From contig NZ_CP130713.1 of NCBI RefSeq assembly GCF_030553055.1, positions 2,666,001 through 2,730,000 on the forward strand: a stretch of 64,000 bases of DNA, read 5' to 3'. A program made the position numbers and the translations under genes. Numbering within the stretch: the stretch's first letter is position 1; each line of letters begins with the position of its first letter. Below are positions 38,801 through 51,800 of the stretch, in pieces. The stretch is from Streptomyces sp. XD-27. Lineage in GTDB: Bacteria > Actinomycetota > Actinomycetes > Streptomycetales > Streptomycetaceae. The notes beneath the pieces are model-generated. The model was not told where the DNA came from. It worked only from the letters and a program-made list of their open reading frames with translations, and made no database searches.

Positions 38801-41800
38801 GCCTCGATGACCCCGTCGTCCAGGACGGCGGCGGTGTGCACGACGGCGGTCAGCGGGTGCTCGGCCGGTACGGACGCCAGCAGCGCGGCGAGCGCGTCGC
38901 GGTCGGCGACGTCGCAGGCGGCGACGGACACCTCGGCGCCCAGGGCGACGAGTTCGTCGCGCAGCTCGGCGGCTCCGGGGGCGTCCGGACCGCGGCGGCT
39001 GGTGAGGACGAGGTGCCGGGCGCCGTTACGGGCCAGCCAGCGGGCCGCGTGCGCGCCGAGCGCGCCCGTACCGCCGGTGACGAGAACGGTGCCGTCGGGC
39101 CGCCACGACCGTACGGCGGGGGTCTCGGCCAGCGGGGCGCGCAGCAGGCGGCGGGCGAACAGCCCGGCGGGCCGGATGGCGATCTGATCCTCGTCGTCGA
39201 TGCCCGCCACTACGGTCACGAGGCGCGTGAACGCGCGGTCGTCGGGCTCCGGGTGGGCAAGGGCCGGGAGATCGATCAGACCGCCCCAGCGCTCTCCGTG
39301 TTCCAGGGCGGCCACCCGGCCGAGGCCCCACACCAGCGCCTGTGCCGGGGAGTCCAGCGGGTCGGCGCGGCCGACCGAGACGGCGCCCTGGGTGGCGGAC
39401 CACAGCGGGGCGGTGACCTCGGCGTCGCCGAGGGCCTGGATGAGTGCGAGCTGGGCGGCGACGCCGGAGGGGACGGAGGAGTGCACGGGGTGCGGGCGTT
39501 CCTCCAGGGCGAGCAGGGAGAGGACACCGGTCACGGAGCCGGTGTCCGCCAGCTCGGCACGGAGTCGGTCGGTCAGCGCCGTACGGTCCGACGCCTCGGT
39601 GTCCACACTGATCTGCCGTACGGTGGCGCCGCGTTCGGCGAGCACACGAACCGTACCGGTGGTCCAAGGACCGTCGACCTCGGACTGTGGCACCACGACG
39701 AGCCAGGTGCCGGAGAGCCGCGCGGACTGTCCATCGGAGAGCGGCTTCCACGTCACGCGGTAGCGCCACCCGTCGACGGTGGACTGCTCGCGGGCCTGCT
39801 TGCGCCACGAGGACAGCGCGGGGAGGAAGGAGCTGAGGGGCTGGTCGCCGTCGACGTCCACGTCACTGGCGAGTGCCTGCCAGTCCTCGCGCTCGACGGC
39901 CTCCCAGAAGCGGGCTTCCAGGGGGTCGGCGGCGGCGACTTCGGCGGTCTCGGGGGTGCCTGCTTCGAGCCAGTAGTGCTCGTGCTGGAAGGCGTAGGTC
40001 GGCAGGTCGATCCTGTCGGCGCCGGTCTCCGCGTAGGCGGCGTTCCAGTCGACGGCCACGCCGCGCGTCCACGCCTCGCCCAGCGACAGCCAGAAGCGTT
40101 CCAGCCCACCCTCGTCGCGCCGGAGCGAGCCGAGCGCGGCGGCCTCGTGGCCCGCGTCCTCGGCCGTCTCCTGCACCGCCATGGTCAGCACCGGGTGGGC
40201 GCTGGACTCGATGAAGACGCCGAAGCCGTCGTCCAGCAACCGCCGGACGGCGCCTTCGAGTTCGACGGTGCGGCGGAGGTTGGTGAACCAGTATTCCGCA
40301 TCCAGCTCCGGGCCCTTGACCCACTCGCCCGTGACGGTGGACAGGAACGGCACGTCCGCCGCCTTCGGACACACCGGGGCCAGGCAGGCCAGGAGTTCGT
40401 CGCGGAGCAGCTCCACCTGGGCGGAGTGCGAGGCGTAATCCACGGGAACGCGGCGGGCCCGGACCGCATCCGCCTCGCACGAGGCCAGCAGCTCGTCCAA
40501 CGCGTCCGGTTCACCGGAGACAACCACCGACGCCGGCCCGTTGACGGCCGCCACCGAGATCCGCTCCTCGCCCCAGGCGGCGATCCGCTCGCGGACCTGG
40601 GCCACCGGCAGCGCGACCGACACCATCCCGCCCTTGCCCGCCAGCACCCGACCGATCACCTGACTCCGCAAGGCGACCACACGCGCCGCGTCCTCAAGCG
40701 ACAGCACCCCCGCCACGCAGGCGGCCGCGATCTCGCCCTGGGAGTGGCCCACCACGGCGGCGGGTTCAACGCCCAGCGAACGCCACAGCTCCGCGAGGGA
40801 GACCATCACCGCGAACAGCACCGGCTGGACGACGTCGACACGCTCCAGCGACGGCGCCCCCTCGACTCCCCGCAGCACATCCACCAACGACCAGTCGCAG
40901 AACTCCGCCAGTGCGGCGCCGCACTCCTCGATACGGGCGGCGAACACCGGCGAGGCATCCAACAGCCCCACCGCCATCCCCACCCACTGCGACCCCTGCC
41001 CCGGGAACACGAATGCCGTCTGACCGGCAGTGACAGTTCCCTGCACGACGCCTGCGGCCATCGCACCGTCCGCCAGCGCGCCCAGCCCCGCCACCAGTTC
41101 GTCACGGTCGTGCCCGACCACCACCGCACGGTGGTCCAGCGCTGCGCGCGTCGTGGCGAGTGACAGGCCCACGTCCAGTGGCCGCGGCTCCGGCTCGGCC
41201 GTCGCGTACGCCAACAGCCGTTCGGCCTGCGCCCGCAGCGCCGCCGCGCTCTTGCCGGACAGCGCCCACGGCAGTACGCCCAGTTCGCGAGGCGCCGCTG
41301 GAGCGGCCTCGGCCGCGTTCTCCTCCTCCTCGGGCTCTCCCCCAGCGCTGCCGCTGGGAGGTGCCCCCACGGGAGCCTGTTCAAGGATGGTGTGGGCGTT
41401 GGTGCCGCTGAACCCGAACGACGACACCGCCGCACGGCGCGGACGCCCCGTCTCCGGCCACGGCGTGGTCTCGGTCAGCAGCGACACGGCGCCCGCGGAC
41501 CAGTCCACGTGCGGCGTCGGCTCGTCCACGTGCAGGGTCTGCGGCAGCACGCCGTGCTCGATGGCCTTGACCATCTTGATGATTCCGGCCACCCCTGCCG
41601 CCGCCTGGGTGTGGCCGATGTTGGACTTGATCGAGCCGAGGAGCAGCGGCCGGTCCTCGGGACGGTCCTGGCCGTACGTGGCGAGCAGGGCCTGGGCCTC
41701 GATCGGGTCGCCCAGCGTCGTCCCCGTACCGTGCGCCTCCACCGCGTCCACGTCGTCGGCGGAGAGCCGCCCGTTGGTGAGGGCCTGGTGGATGACGCGC

Positions 41801-42756
41801 TGCTGAGAGGGGCCGTTGGGGGCGGTGAGCCCGTTGCTGGCGCCGTCCTGGTTGATGGCACTGCCCCGGACGACCGCCAGCACCGGGTGGCCGTTGCGGC
41901 GGGCGTCCGACAGCCGCTCCACCAGCAGCATGCCGACGCCCTCGCCCCAGCCGGTGCCGTCGGCGGCGGCCGCGAACGGCTTGCAGCGCCCGTCGGCGGC
42001 GAGCCCGCGCTGACGGCTGAACTCGGTGAAGGTGGACGGGGTCGCCATGACGGTGACGCCGCCGGCCAGCGCCAGCGAGCACTCGCCGTTCCGCAGCGCC
42101 TGCACGGCCATGTGCAGCGTCACCAGCGACGACGAGCAGGCCGTGTCGACGGTGACCGCCGGGCCTTCGAGGCCGAAGGTGTACGAGACCCGGCCGGAAG
42201 CGATGCTGCCGGAGCTGCCGGTGCCGAGGAAGCCCTCGACGCCCTCGGGTACGGAGTCCAGCCGCGAGGTGTAGTCGTGGTACATCACGCCCGCGAAGAC
42301 GCCGGTCCGGTGGCCGCGCAGCGACGTGGGGTCGATGCCCGCCCGCTCGAACGCTTCCCAGGACGTCTCCAGCAGCAGCCGCTGCTGCGGGTCCATGGCC
42401 AGCGCCTCGCGCGGCGAGATCCCGAAGAGGGCGGGGTCGAAGGCGCCCGCGTCGTAGAGGAACCCGCCCTCGCTGACGTAGCTGGCGCCCGCCTGGTCGG
42501 GGTCGGCGTCGTAGAGCGTCTCGATGTCCCAGCCGCGGTCGGTCGGGAAGCCGGAGATGGCGTCCCGGCCGTCGAGCACGAGCCGCCACAGGTCCTCGGG
42601 AGTGCGGACGCCGCCGGGGTAGCGGCAGCTCATCGCGACGATGGCGATGGGCTCCTGGTGCCGCTCCTCGACCTCGCGCAGCCGTCGGCGGGCCTGACGC
42701 AGATCGGCGGTCGCCCGCTTGAGGTAGTCGCGCAGCTTGTCCTCGTTGTTCACCAT
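32888..42756 (-). CDS. PKS-B: modular type I PKS, modules 5 and 6 (methylmalonyl, ketoreducing)
   Basis: Bimodular enzyme, 3289 aa after restoring one base at 36556-36560 (9869 bp plus 1 is divisible by 3). Approximate residues: docking coil 1-33, KS 34-460, AT 580-862, KR 1219-1399, ACP 1509-1575, KS 1602-2027, AT 2149-2439, KR 2847-3025, ACP 3132-3199, C-terminal docking to 3289. Neither module has a DH: between AT and KR there is only a FWxAVExED linker and a [18 protein letters not shown] segment typical of KR-only modules. Start ATG at 42756 opens [15 protein letters not shown], with AAGGAG at 42768-42773. It begins 78 bp after the PKS-A stop. The tail ([14 protein letters not shown]) is a docking motif that should meet PKS-C. 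Confidence 0.9.
36545..36645. repeat. minisatellite in module 6 KS-AT linker
   Basis: About five imperfect units of the ggccggggtgatcggggct/gaccggggcc type, translated as [17 protein letters not shown] Pro/Thr/Ala repeats. The G5 run where PKS-B loses its frame adjoins the end of this array. Confidence 0.78.
36556..36560 (-). other. apparent single-base frame break in PKS-B (module 6 KS-AT linker)
   Basis: The KS frame reads ITPVPATP then CRGCS and non-PKS residues to a stop at 36262. One frame over, the sequence continues [14 protein letters not shown], the normal start of the AT linker. Adding one G to the GGGGG run (C on the coding strand) joins them and yields exactly 3289 codons. Confidence 0.88.
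37950..42756 (-). other. module 5: KS-AT(methylmalonyl)-KR-ACP
   Basis: Docking coil ~42756-42660. KS ~42655-41375 with TACSSS (Cys 42136-42138). AT ~41015-40170 with GHSQGE and YASH (40426-40437). No DH. KR ~39100-38560 with [13 protein letters not shown] (B type), FSSFAA and Tyr 38650-38652 (GQGNYAPGN). ACP ~38230-38030, Ser 38137-38139. Predicted outcome: alpha-methyl-beta-hydroxy unit of D (B-type) hydroxyl configuration. Confidence 0.9.
41336..41370. repeat. interspersed palindromic repeat, copy 4
   Basis: Arms ctcccccagcgctgc and cgctgggaggtgcccc in the module 5 KS-AT linker. Read in frame as [15 protein letters not shown]. Confidence 0.85.
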
Positions 42757-42767
42757 TGCGTCGTCGG

Positions 42768-42773
42768 CTCCTT
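42768..42773 (-). promoter_or_regulatory. ribosome binding site of PKS-B
   Basis: AAGGAG on the - strand, 11 bases before the ATG at 42756, in the 78-bp gap after PKS-A. It supports 42756 as the start. Confidence 0.7.
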
Positions 42774-42834
42774 GCGAATTCCTGCGGAAGAGGCGGAAGG
42801 GGAGGTCGTGCTCATCTGGTCGGTGCGCTCCCGT

Positions 42835-45800
42835 TCAGGAGGAGCCGAGCTCGTCGTCGAGCAGGTCGAAGAGTTCGTCGTCGGTCGCCGATGCGAGGTC
42901 TTCGTCGTCGCCGGCACCCTCGGTCGGCGTCGCGTCCTGGGCGTCGTTCCACTTCGCCATGAGGGCTTGCAGGCGCATCGTGATCCGCGACCGGGTGACG
43001 CTGTCGTCGCCGGCCGTGGCCGTGGCCAGGGCGGCTTCGAGACGGTCGAGTTCGCTGAAGACGGACGGACCGCCGCCGTGCGCGTCGTGCGGCAGCGCCG
43101 CGCGCAGGTGGTCGGCCAGGGCGCCGGGAGTCGGATAGTCGAAGATCAGTGTGGCGGGCAGCCGGAGTCCGGTGGCCGCGCCCAGCCGGTTGCGGAGTTC
43201 GACCGCCGTGAGCGAGTCGAAGCCCAGTTCCTTGAAGGCCGCGCCGGGTTCGACGGCCGCCGCCCCGCTGTGCCCCAGGACGGTGGCCACCTGCGCGCAG
43301 ACCAGGTTGAGCAGGTAGCGGTCGCGCTCGGCCGGGGACAGGCCCGCGAGCCGCTCGGCGAGGCTCGCCGCCTCGTCGCGGCCCGTACCGCCGCCCGTAC
43401 CGCGGCCCGTGCCCTGGTTATTGGCGGCCGCGGCGCGGCGCGCCGGGGTACGGATCAGCCCCCGCAGCAGCGGTGGCACGACGGCGCCGGGCGCGGCGGC
43501 CTGTGCGCGTAGGGCGGCGATGTCCAGCGCGGCGGGGATCAGCAGCGCCCGATCGGTGAGGCTCGCCACGTCGAAGAGCGCCAGGCCCTGGGCGGTGCTG
43601 AGCGCGGCCATGCTGCCGCGGTTGATGCGCTGCCGGTCGGTGTCACCGAGGGTGGCGGCCATGCCGCCCTCATCGTCGTCCCACAGGCCCCAGGCCAGCG
43701 ATACGGCGGGCAGGCCCTGGGCCCGGCGGTGCTGGGCGAGCGCGTCGAGGAAGGTGTTCGCCGCCGCGTAGTTGGCCTGCCCCGGGTTGCCGAAGACACC
43801 GGCCGCGGAGGAGAACAGCACGAACGCGGACAGGTCCAGGCCCTGGGTGAGCTCGTGCAGGTGCCACGCCGCGTCGGCCTTCGGCCGCAGGACCGCCGCC
43901 AGCCGCTCCGGGGTCAGGGCGTCGATGACGCCGTCGTCCAGCACTCCGGCCGAGTGGATCACGGCGGTCAGCGGGTGCGCTGCCGGCACGGCGGCCAGCA
44001 GCGCGACGAGCGCGTCACGGTCGGCGACGTCGCAGGCGGCGACGGTCACCTGGGCGCCGAGGGCCGTGAGTTCGTCGCGCAGGGCGGCGGCGCCGGGGGT
44101 GTCCGGGCCGCGGCGGCTGGTCAGCAGCAGATGCCGCGCGCCGCGCTCGACCACCAGGTGCCGGGCCAGCAGCCCGCCGAGGGTGCCGGAGGCGCCGGTG
44201 ATGAGCACGGTGCCGTTGGGGTCGAGGGCGGGGAGGGGGGTGGGGGCGGGGGCGAGGGACGGCACCCGTGCCAGGCGGGGCGCGTAGACCTCGCCCGCGC
44301 GGACGGCCAGTTGCGGCTCGTCGTCGGAGGCCAGCGCCGAGGCGAGCACCCGCAGGGAACTCTCCGCCCCGTCGACGTCCACGAGCATGAAGCGGCCGGG
44401 GTGTTCGGCCTGCGCGGAGCGCACCAGGCCCCACGCGGCGGCGTGCGCCAGATCGTCCACGGACTCGGCGGCGTCAACGGCCGCCGCCCCGCACGTGAGC
44501 AGCACCAGTCGCGACTCGGCGAACCGCTCGTCGGCGATCCACTCCCGGACGACGGTCAGCACCCGGCTGGTGGCAGCGTGCACGGCCGCGGGGGTGTGGG
44601 CAGACGCGGTCAGGTCCGGTACGCACAGCAGAAGGACCAACTCCGGCGCCACGCCGTACGTGTCCACCTCCTCGGCGAGCGCGGCCAGGTCCGCGTACGT
44701 CTCGGCCTCGACACCCGCGTCCGACAGGACGTCCGCCACCTTGAGGTCACCGCCGCCACCGAGGACGGCCCACGTGCCGGAGTCGGCCGGGAGTGCCGGC
44801 GCCGTGGCGGGGGCGGGCAGGGGCAGCGCGGCCCAGTCGAGAGCGAACAGCGCCTCGTGGTGCCCGCCGCGCGCGACGGTGAACTGGTCGGCGTCGACCG
44901 GCCGGAGCGCGAGCGAGCCGACCGAGGCGACCGGTGTACCGGCCTCGTCGGCGACCGCCAGCGACACCGCGCCCTGCCCGGCCGGGGAGACCCGCACCCG
45001 CAGCGCGCCCGCGCCGACCGCGTGCAGTCGCACCCCGTCCCACGCGAACGGCAGCCGGGCCCGCCCGGCGGCCTCGTCCTCGGCCGCGAAGAAGCCTCCC
45101 CCAGCGCGGCCTCCCCCGGACTCCGTCCGGGAGGTGCCCCCAGGAGGTGCCCCCAGGCCGACCGCGTGCAGCGCGGCGTCCAGGAGCGCGGGATGCAGCC
45201 CGTAGGACCGGGCGTCGGCCCGCTGCCCGTCGCCGAGCGCGACCTCCGCGTACACGTCGTCGCCGTGCCGCCAGGCGGCCCGCAGGCCCTGGAACTCCGG
45301 CCCATAGCTGAGCCCAAGGGCGGCGAGGCCGTCATAGAGACCGTCGACGTCGACCGGCTCGGCACCGGCCGGGGGCCAGACCTCCAGACCGACGGGGGAC
45401 GTGGCCGCGGCGGCGGCCCCGGCGACGCCGGGATCGGCGAGCACACCGGCCGCGTGCCGGGTCCATTGCATGTCCGCGGTGTCGTCCGCGGGCCCGGCAT
45501 GCCGGTCGGGCCGGTCGGGCCGGGAGTAGACGGTCAGCTCGCGCCGTCCGGACGCGTCGGGCGCGTCGACCGAGACCCGCAGTTGGACGCCGCCGCGCTC
45601 CGGAAGGATGAGCGGCGCTTCGAGGGTCAGTTCCTCCAGCACGTCGCAGCCGACCTGTTCACCGGCGCGGATCGCCAGCTCCACGAACGCGGTGCCGGGC
45701 AGCAGCACGGTGTCCATGACGGCGTGGTCGGCCAGCCAGGGGTGGCTCTGCAGGGACAGCCGCCCGGTGAACAGGACCCCGTCCGAGTCCGGCAGGTCCA

Positions 45801-48800
45801 CCGCCGCGCCCAGCAGCGGGTGGTCCGTGGCACCGAGCCCGGCCGAGACCACGTCGCCGACGGCTCCGGCGGGGGCCTCCAACCAGTAGCGGCGGCGCTG
45901 GAAGGCATACGTGGGCAGTTCGGCCAGGTCGACGCGCTGGGCGCCGGTCCCGGCGAAGTACGCCGCCCAGTCCACACCGGCGCCCCGGACGTGGGCCTGC
46001 GCGAGGGCGGCGGTCAGCGTCTCGGCCTCGGGACGTCCGGCACGGAGCGCCGGTACAAAGGCGGCATCCTCGCCGGTCACGCACTCCTGCGCCATCGCGG
46101 ACAGGACACCGTCCGGGCCGAGTTCGACGAAGGTGGTGACGCCCTGCGCTTCGAGCGTGCGGACGCCGTCAAGGAAACGCACGGCCTCGCGGACATGCCG
46201 CACCCAGAAATCGGCGGTCGCGATCTCCTCGGCGGACACCACGCCACCGGTCAGACCCGACGCAATCGGAATGCGCGGCGCCTCATACGACAGGCCCTCC
46301 GCGACCTCCCGAAACGCCTCCAGCATCGGGTCCATACGGGGCGAATGGAACGCATGGCTGACAGCAAGCCGCTTCGTCTTACGGCCCTGAGCCTCGAAGG
46401 ACCCCGCGATCCCCAGCGCCACGTCCTCGTCACCAGCGATGACGACCGACGTCGGGCCGTTGAGCGCGGCGATGCTCACGCGCTCGGTGAGCAGAGGCAG
46501 TACCTCGTCCTCCGACGCCTGGAGCCCGATCATCGCGCCACCGGCAGGCAGCTCCTGCATCAGACGACCGCGGGCCGCCACCAGCGCGCACGCGTCCGAC
46601 AGCGACAGCACCCCGGCGACATGCGCGGCCACCAGCTCACCGATCGAGTGCCCGGACAGGAAGTCGGCCCGCAGGCCCCACGCCTCTACCAGACGGAACA
46701 ACGCCACCTCAACCGCGAACAACGCGGGTTGCGTGTACACCGTCTGATCCAGCAGCCCGGCATCCTCACCGAACAGGACATCCTTCAACGGCCGCTCGAG
46801 ATGCCCGTCCAGCTCCGCACACACCGCGTCCAGCGCCGCCGCGAACACCGGATACGCCGCGTACAGCTCGCGGCCCATCCCCAGCCGCTGACTCCCCTGC
46901 CCCGTGAACAGGAACGCCACCTTGCCGTCCGCCACCGAGCCCTCGACCAGGCCCGGAGCGGACTCCCCGGCAGCCAGCGCCGTCAGGCCGCTCGCGAACC
47001 CGTCCCGCTCCCCCGCGATCAGCACCGCGCGGTGGTCCAGCGACGCACGTGTGGTCGCCAGCGAGTAGCCGAGGTCGGACAACGCGATCTCTGGACGGTC
47101 GTCCAGGTACGTGTGCAGTCGGGCGGCCTGGGCGCGCAGCGCGTCAGTGGTCTTCGCCGACAGCGGCCACGCCGTCACGAGCCGCACGACGGCTGCCACA
47201 TCGCGAGAGGCGGGGCCGTCCGTTTCTGTGGCCTCCGGGGCCTCCGGGGCCTGTTCGATGATGGTGTGGGCGTTGGTGCCGCTGAATCCGAACGACGACA
47301 CGGCCGCACGACGCGGACGCCCCGTCTCCGGCCACGCCACCGACTCCCTCAGCAGCTCAACCTCACCCGCCGACCAGTCGATGTGCGGCGAGGGCTCATC
47401 GGCATGCAGCGTCCGCGGCAGCACTCCATGCCGCATCGCCATGACCATCTTGATGATGCCGCCGACACCGGCCGCGGCCTGCGTGTGACCGACATTCGAC
47501 TTGAAGGAGCCCAGCCACAGCGGCCGACCCTCCGGCCGCTCCTGGCCGTACGTCGTCAGCAGCGCCTGCGCCTCGATCGGGTCACCGAGCGTCGTCCCCG
47601 TACCGTGCGCCTCCACCACGTCCACATCGGTGGCCGTCAGGCCCGCATTGGCCAGCGCCTGCCGAATCACCCGCTGCTGCGACGGACCATTCGGCGCCGT
47701 CAGACCGTTACTGGCACCGTCCTGATTGATCGCGCTGCCCCGCACCACGGCGAGAACCGGGTGCCCGTTCCTGCGCGCGTCCGACAGCCGCTCCACCAGC
47801 AGCATGCCCGCACCCTCGGACCAACCCGTACCATCCGCGCCCGCCGAGAACGCCTTGCACCGACCATCAGCCGCCAACCCACGCTGACGACTGAACTCCA
47901 CAAACGCCGCCGGAGTCGCCATCACCGTCACACCACCAGCAAGCGCCAACTCACACTCACCACTACGCAGCGCCTGCACCGCCATATGCAACGCCACCAA
48001 CGACGACGAACACGCCGTATCCACCGTCACCGCCGGACCCTCAAGCCCAAACGTGTACGACAAACGCCCCGAGATCACACTCGCCGCATTCCCCGTCCCG
48101 ACGAATCCCTCGACACCTTCCGGCAGTGTCGGCAGCGAGGAGGCGTAGTCGTGGTACATCACGCCTGCGAAGACACCGGTCCGGCTCCCACGCAGCGCCA
48201 CCGGATCGATCCCCGCCCGCTCGAACGCCTCCCACGACGTCTCCAACAGCAACCGCTGCTGCGGATCCATCGCAAGAGCCTCACGCGGCGAAATCCCGAA
48301 GAAAGACGCGTCGAAGAAGCCCGCGTCGTCCACGAACCCGCCTTCGCGGGTGTACGAGGTTCCGGGGTGTTCGGGGTCCTCGTGGTACAGCGATGCCAGG
48401 TCCCAACCACGATCCGCCGGGAACGGCGAAATCGCATCCCGGCCCTCCACCACCAGCCGCCACAAATCCTCCGGCGACGCCACACCACCCGGATAACGAC
48501 ACCCCAGACCCACAATCGCGATCGGCTCATCGTCCACAGACCGCACGACCACCGGCCCGGCAGCCTCAGCCACCGACCCCACCATCTCCGACCGCAAGAA
48601 CTCCGCCAGCACCACCGGCGTCGGATAGTCGAAAACCAACGTCGCGGGCAGCCGCAGCTCACACGCCCCGCCCACCAGATTCCGCAGCTCCACCGCCGTC
48701 AGCGAGTCGAAACCCAACTCACGGAACGAGTGGTGCGGCTGCACCGATTCGGCGGAGTCGTGGCCGAGGACAGCGGCGACCTGGGTACGGACCAGCTCCA

Positions 48801-51800
48801 GCAGGACAGCGAGCTGCTCCTCCTCGCCGAGCCCGGTGAGCCGCCGCGCTAGCGCACCGCCGGCGGCCGCGTCCTCCGCCGTACGACGCCCCGGTACGCG
48901 GACGAGGCCGCGCAGCAGCGGTGCGACCGCGCCGGAGGCGTCTGCCTGTGCCCGTACGGCCGCGAGATCCATACGCAGCGGGATCAGCAGCGCTTCGTCC
49001 GTACGGCCGGCGGCGTCGAACAGTTCCAGGCCCTCGGTCGCGGTGAGGGCGGCGACACCGCCACGCCCCATCCGGGACACGTCGGCCTCGCCCAACTCGC
49101 CGGCCATACCGTCACCGTCACCGCCGTCAGCGGCCCACAGGCCCCAGGCAAGGGAGGTGGCCGCCAAGCCGTGGCCCCGGCGGTGCTGCGCCAGGGCGTC
49201 CAGGAAGGTGTTGGCGGCGGCGTAGTTGCCCTGGCCCGCGTTGCCGAAGACCCCTGCGGCGGAGGAGAACAGGACGAAGGCAGAGAGGTTCAGGCCCTGC
49301 GTCAGCTCGTGCAGATGCCAGGCGGCGTCGACCTTCGGGCGCAAGACGGTGGCGAGCCGTTCGGGGGTGAGGGAGCCGATGACGCCGTCGTCCAGCACAC
49401 CGGCGGTGTGGATGACGCCGGTCACCGGGTGCTCGGCCGGGACGGCGGCCAAGACACCGGCAAGGGCGTCCCGGTCGGCCACGTCACACGCGGCCCACGA
49501 CACCTCCGCGCCCATCGCGGCGAGTTCGGTGGTGAGGTGGGCGGCCCCGGGTGCCTCGGCGCCCCGGCGGCTGACCAGCAGCAGATGCCGTACGCCGTGC
49601 TCGGCGACCAGATGCCGCGTGAACAGGCGGCCCAGCGTGCCACTGGCGCCGGTCACCAGCACCGTGCCACCGGCAGCGAAGCCGTAGTCCATGGAAGCCT
49701 CTGCCGCGAAACCCTCTGCCACGGAAGTCTCTGTCGCGGAAGTCTCTGTCGCGGCCCCAGCTGCCATCCGCGCCAGACGCGGCGCCGTCAGGAGACCGCC
49801 TCGGACGGCCACCTGCGGCTCCCCCGAGGCCAGCGCGGCGCGAAGCGCCGCCAACGAGGCCTCGTCATCGGGCTCGACGTCCACCAGGGCGAAGCGCCCC
49901 GGGTTCTCCGCTTGCGCGGAGCGCACCAGCCCCCATACAGCGGCACCGGCCAGGTCGTTGACCGGCTCACCCGTCCGCGTGGACACGGCGCCCGAGGTCA
50001 CCAGGACCAGTCGGGAGTCGGTCAACCGTTCATCGGCCAGCCAGTCCTGAACGAGTGCCAGCGTCTCGGCCGTCGCCTGGTGCACCTCGTCCGCACCGGC
50101 ACCAGCGGCGGGAGCGAGAGCGACGAGGACATCGTCCGGCGCCCCGCCGTCGCCGGAGGTGATCGCCTCGCCCAGCGCCGCCAGGTCCGTGTAGACCGCC
50201 GCATCGGAGCCGATCCCGGCCAGCCCGAAGACTCCCCCAGCGCTGCCGCTGGGAGGTGCCCCCAAACCGAGGACCGCGCGGCGGGCGTTGTCCGTGGTAG
50301 CACCCGAGTCGGCGGCGATCTCGGCCCAGTCGACGCGGAACAGCGACTCCTGCCGTCCACCGCCCCGAGCATCGTCGATCTGCGCGGCCGACACCGGCCG
50401 CAACACCAACGAATCCACCGACAGCACCGCACGACCGGACCCATCGGCCACCGCCAGCGCCACCGCACCATCCGAACCCGCCGCCGACAACCGCACCCGC
50501 AACACCGACGCACCCACCGCATGCAGCGACACACCAGCCCACGAGAACGGCAACCGAGCACCCTCGCCGCCCCCGACCAAGCCACCCAGCCCCACCGCAT
50601 GCAACGCCGAATCCAACAACGCCGGATGCAGACCGAACCGGCCCGCATCGGCCGCCTCGGGCAGCGCCAGTTCCGCGAACACCTCGCCCCCGCGCCGCCA
50701 CGCGGCCCGAAGCCCCTGGAAGACAGGCCCGTAGGCGAGTCCGAGGTCCGCCAGCCCCTCGTACAGGCCGTCGACGCCGACCGGCTCGGCACCCGCCGGG
50801 GGCCACGCCGCCAGGTCGAAGTCGGCGACCGGAGAGCCAGAAGCCAGCACGCCGGAGGCGTGTCGCGACCAGACGGCTTCTGCGGCAGCGTCGTCCACCC
50901 GCGCGTACACCTCGAACGAGCGCCGCCCGGATCCGTCCGGCGCGCCCACCGACAGCTGGAGCTGCACGCCGCCCACCTCGGGAAGCACCAACGGCGCCTC
51001 CAGCGTGAGCTCTTCGAGCCGGTCGCAGCCGACCTGATCACCGGCGCGGATCGCCAACTCCACGAAGGCCGTACCGGGCAGCAGGACGGAGCCCATGACG
51101 GCGTGGTCCGCCAGCCAGGGCTGCGACTGCACCGACAGGCGACCGGTCAGCAGCAGCCCCTCACCACCGGCGAGCGGCACCGCCGCGCCGACCAGCGGGT
51201 GGTCCACGGCCGCCAGCCCCAACCCGGCCGTGCCACTCGCGCCGACGGCGGCGAACTCCGGCCAGTAGCGGCGGCGCTGGAAGGCGTACGTGGGCAGTTC
51301 GGTCAGGTCGACGCGCTGGGCGCCGGTCCCGGCGAAGTACGCCGTCCAGTCCACGGGCACGCCACGGACGTGCGCGCGAGCGAGGGCGGCGGTCGCCGTC
51401 TCGGCCTCGGCCCGGTCCTTGCGCAGCACGGGTACGAAGGCGGCGTCCTCGCCGGTCACGCACTCCTGCGCCATTGCGGACAGGACCCCGTCCGGGCCGA
51501 GTTCGACGTACGTGGTGACGCCCTGCGCTTCGAGCGTGCGAACGCCATCGAGGAAACGGACCGCCTCGCGGACATGCCGCACCCAGAAATCGGCGGTCGC
51601 GATCTCCTCGGCGGAGACCACGGCGCCGGTGAGGTTGGAGACGATGGGGGTACGAGGAGCCTCGTACGACAGCCCCTCCGCGACCTCCCGGAACGCCTCC
51701 ACCATCCCGTCCATACGGGGCGAGTGGAACGCGTGGCTGACGGCCAGCCGCTTCGTCTTACGGCCGTCAGCCTCGAACCGCGCGGCGATCTCCAGCGCCG

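Larger units (their letters stand above)
42835..48530 (-). other. module 4: KS-AT(malonyl)-DH-KR-ACP and C-terminal docking
   Basis: KS ~48530-47255 (Cys 48010-48012). AT ~46925-46080 with [11 protein letters not shown] and [10 protein letters not shown] ~45832-44870 with [14 protein letters not shown] (Asp replaces the motif Gly) and [13 protein letters not shown] ~44225-43690 with [12 protein letters not shown] and Tyr 43768-43770. ACP ~43300-43110, Ser 43213-43215. Docking region 43075-42835 contains an amphipathic helix (ELDRLEAAL) and an acidic tail. Predicted E double bond. A compound palindromic repeat lies in its DH at 45094-45155. Confidence 0.9.
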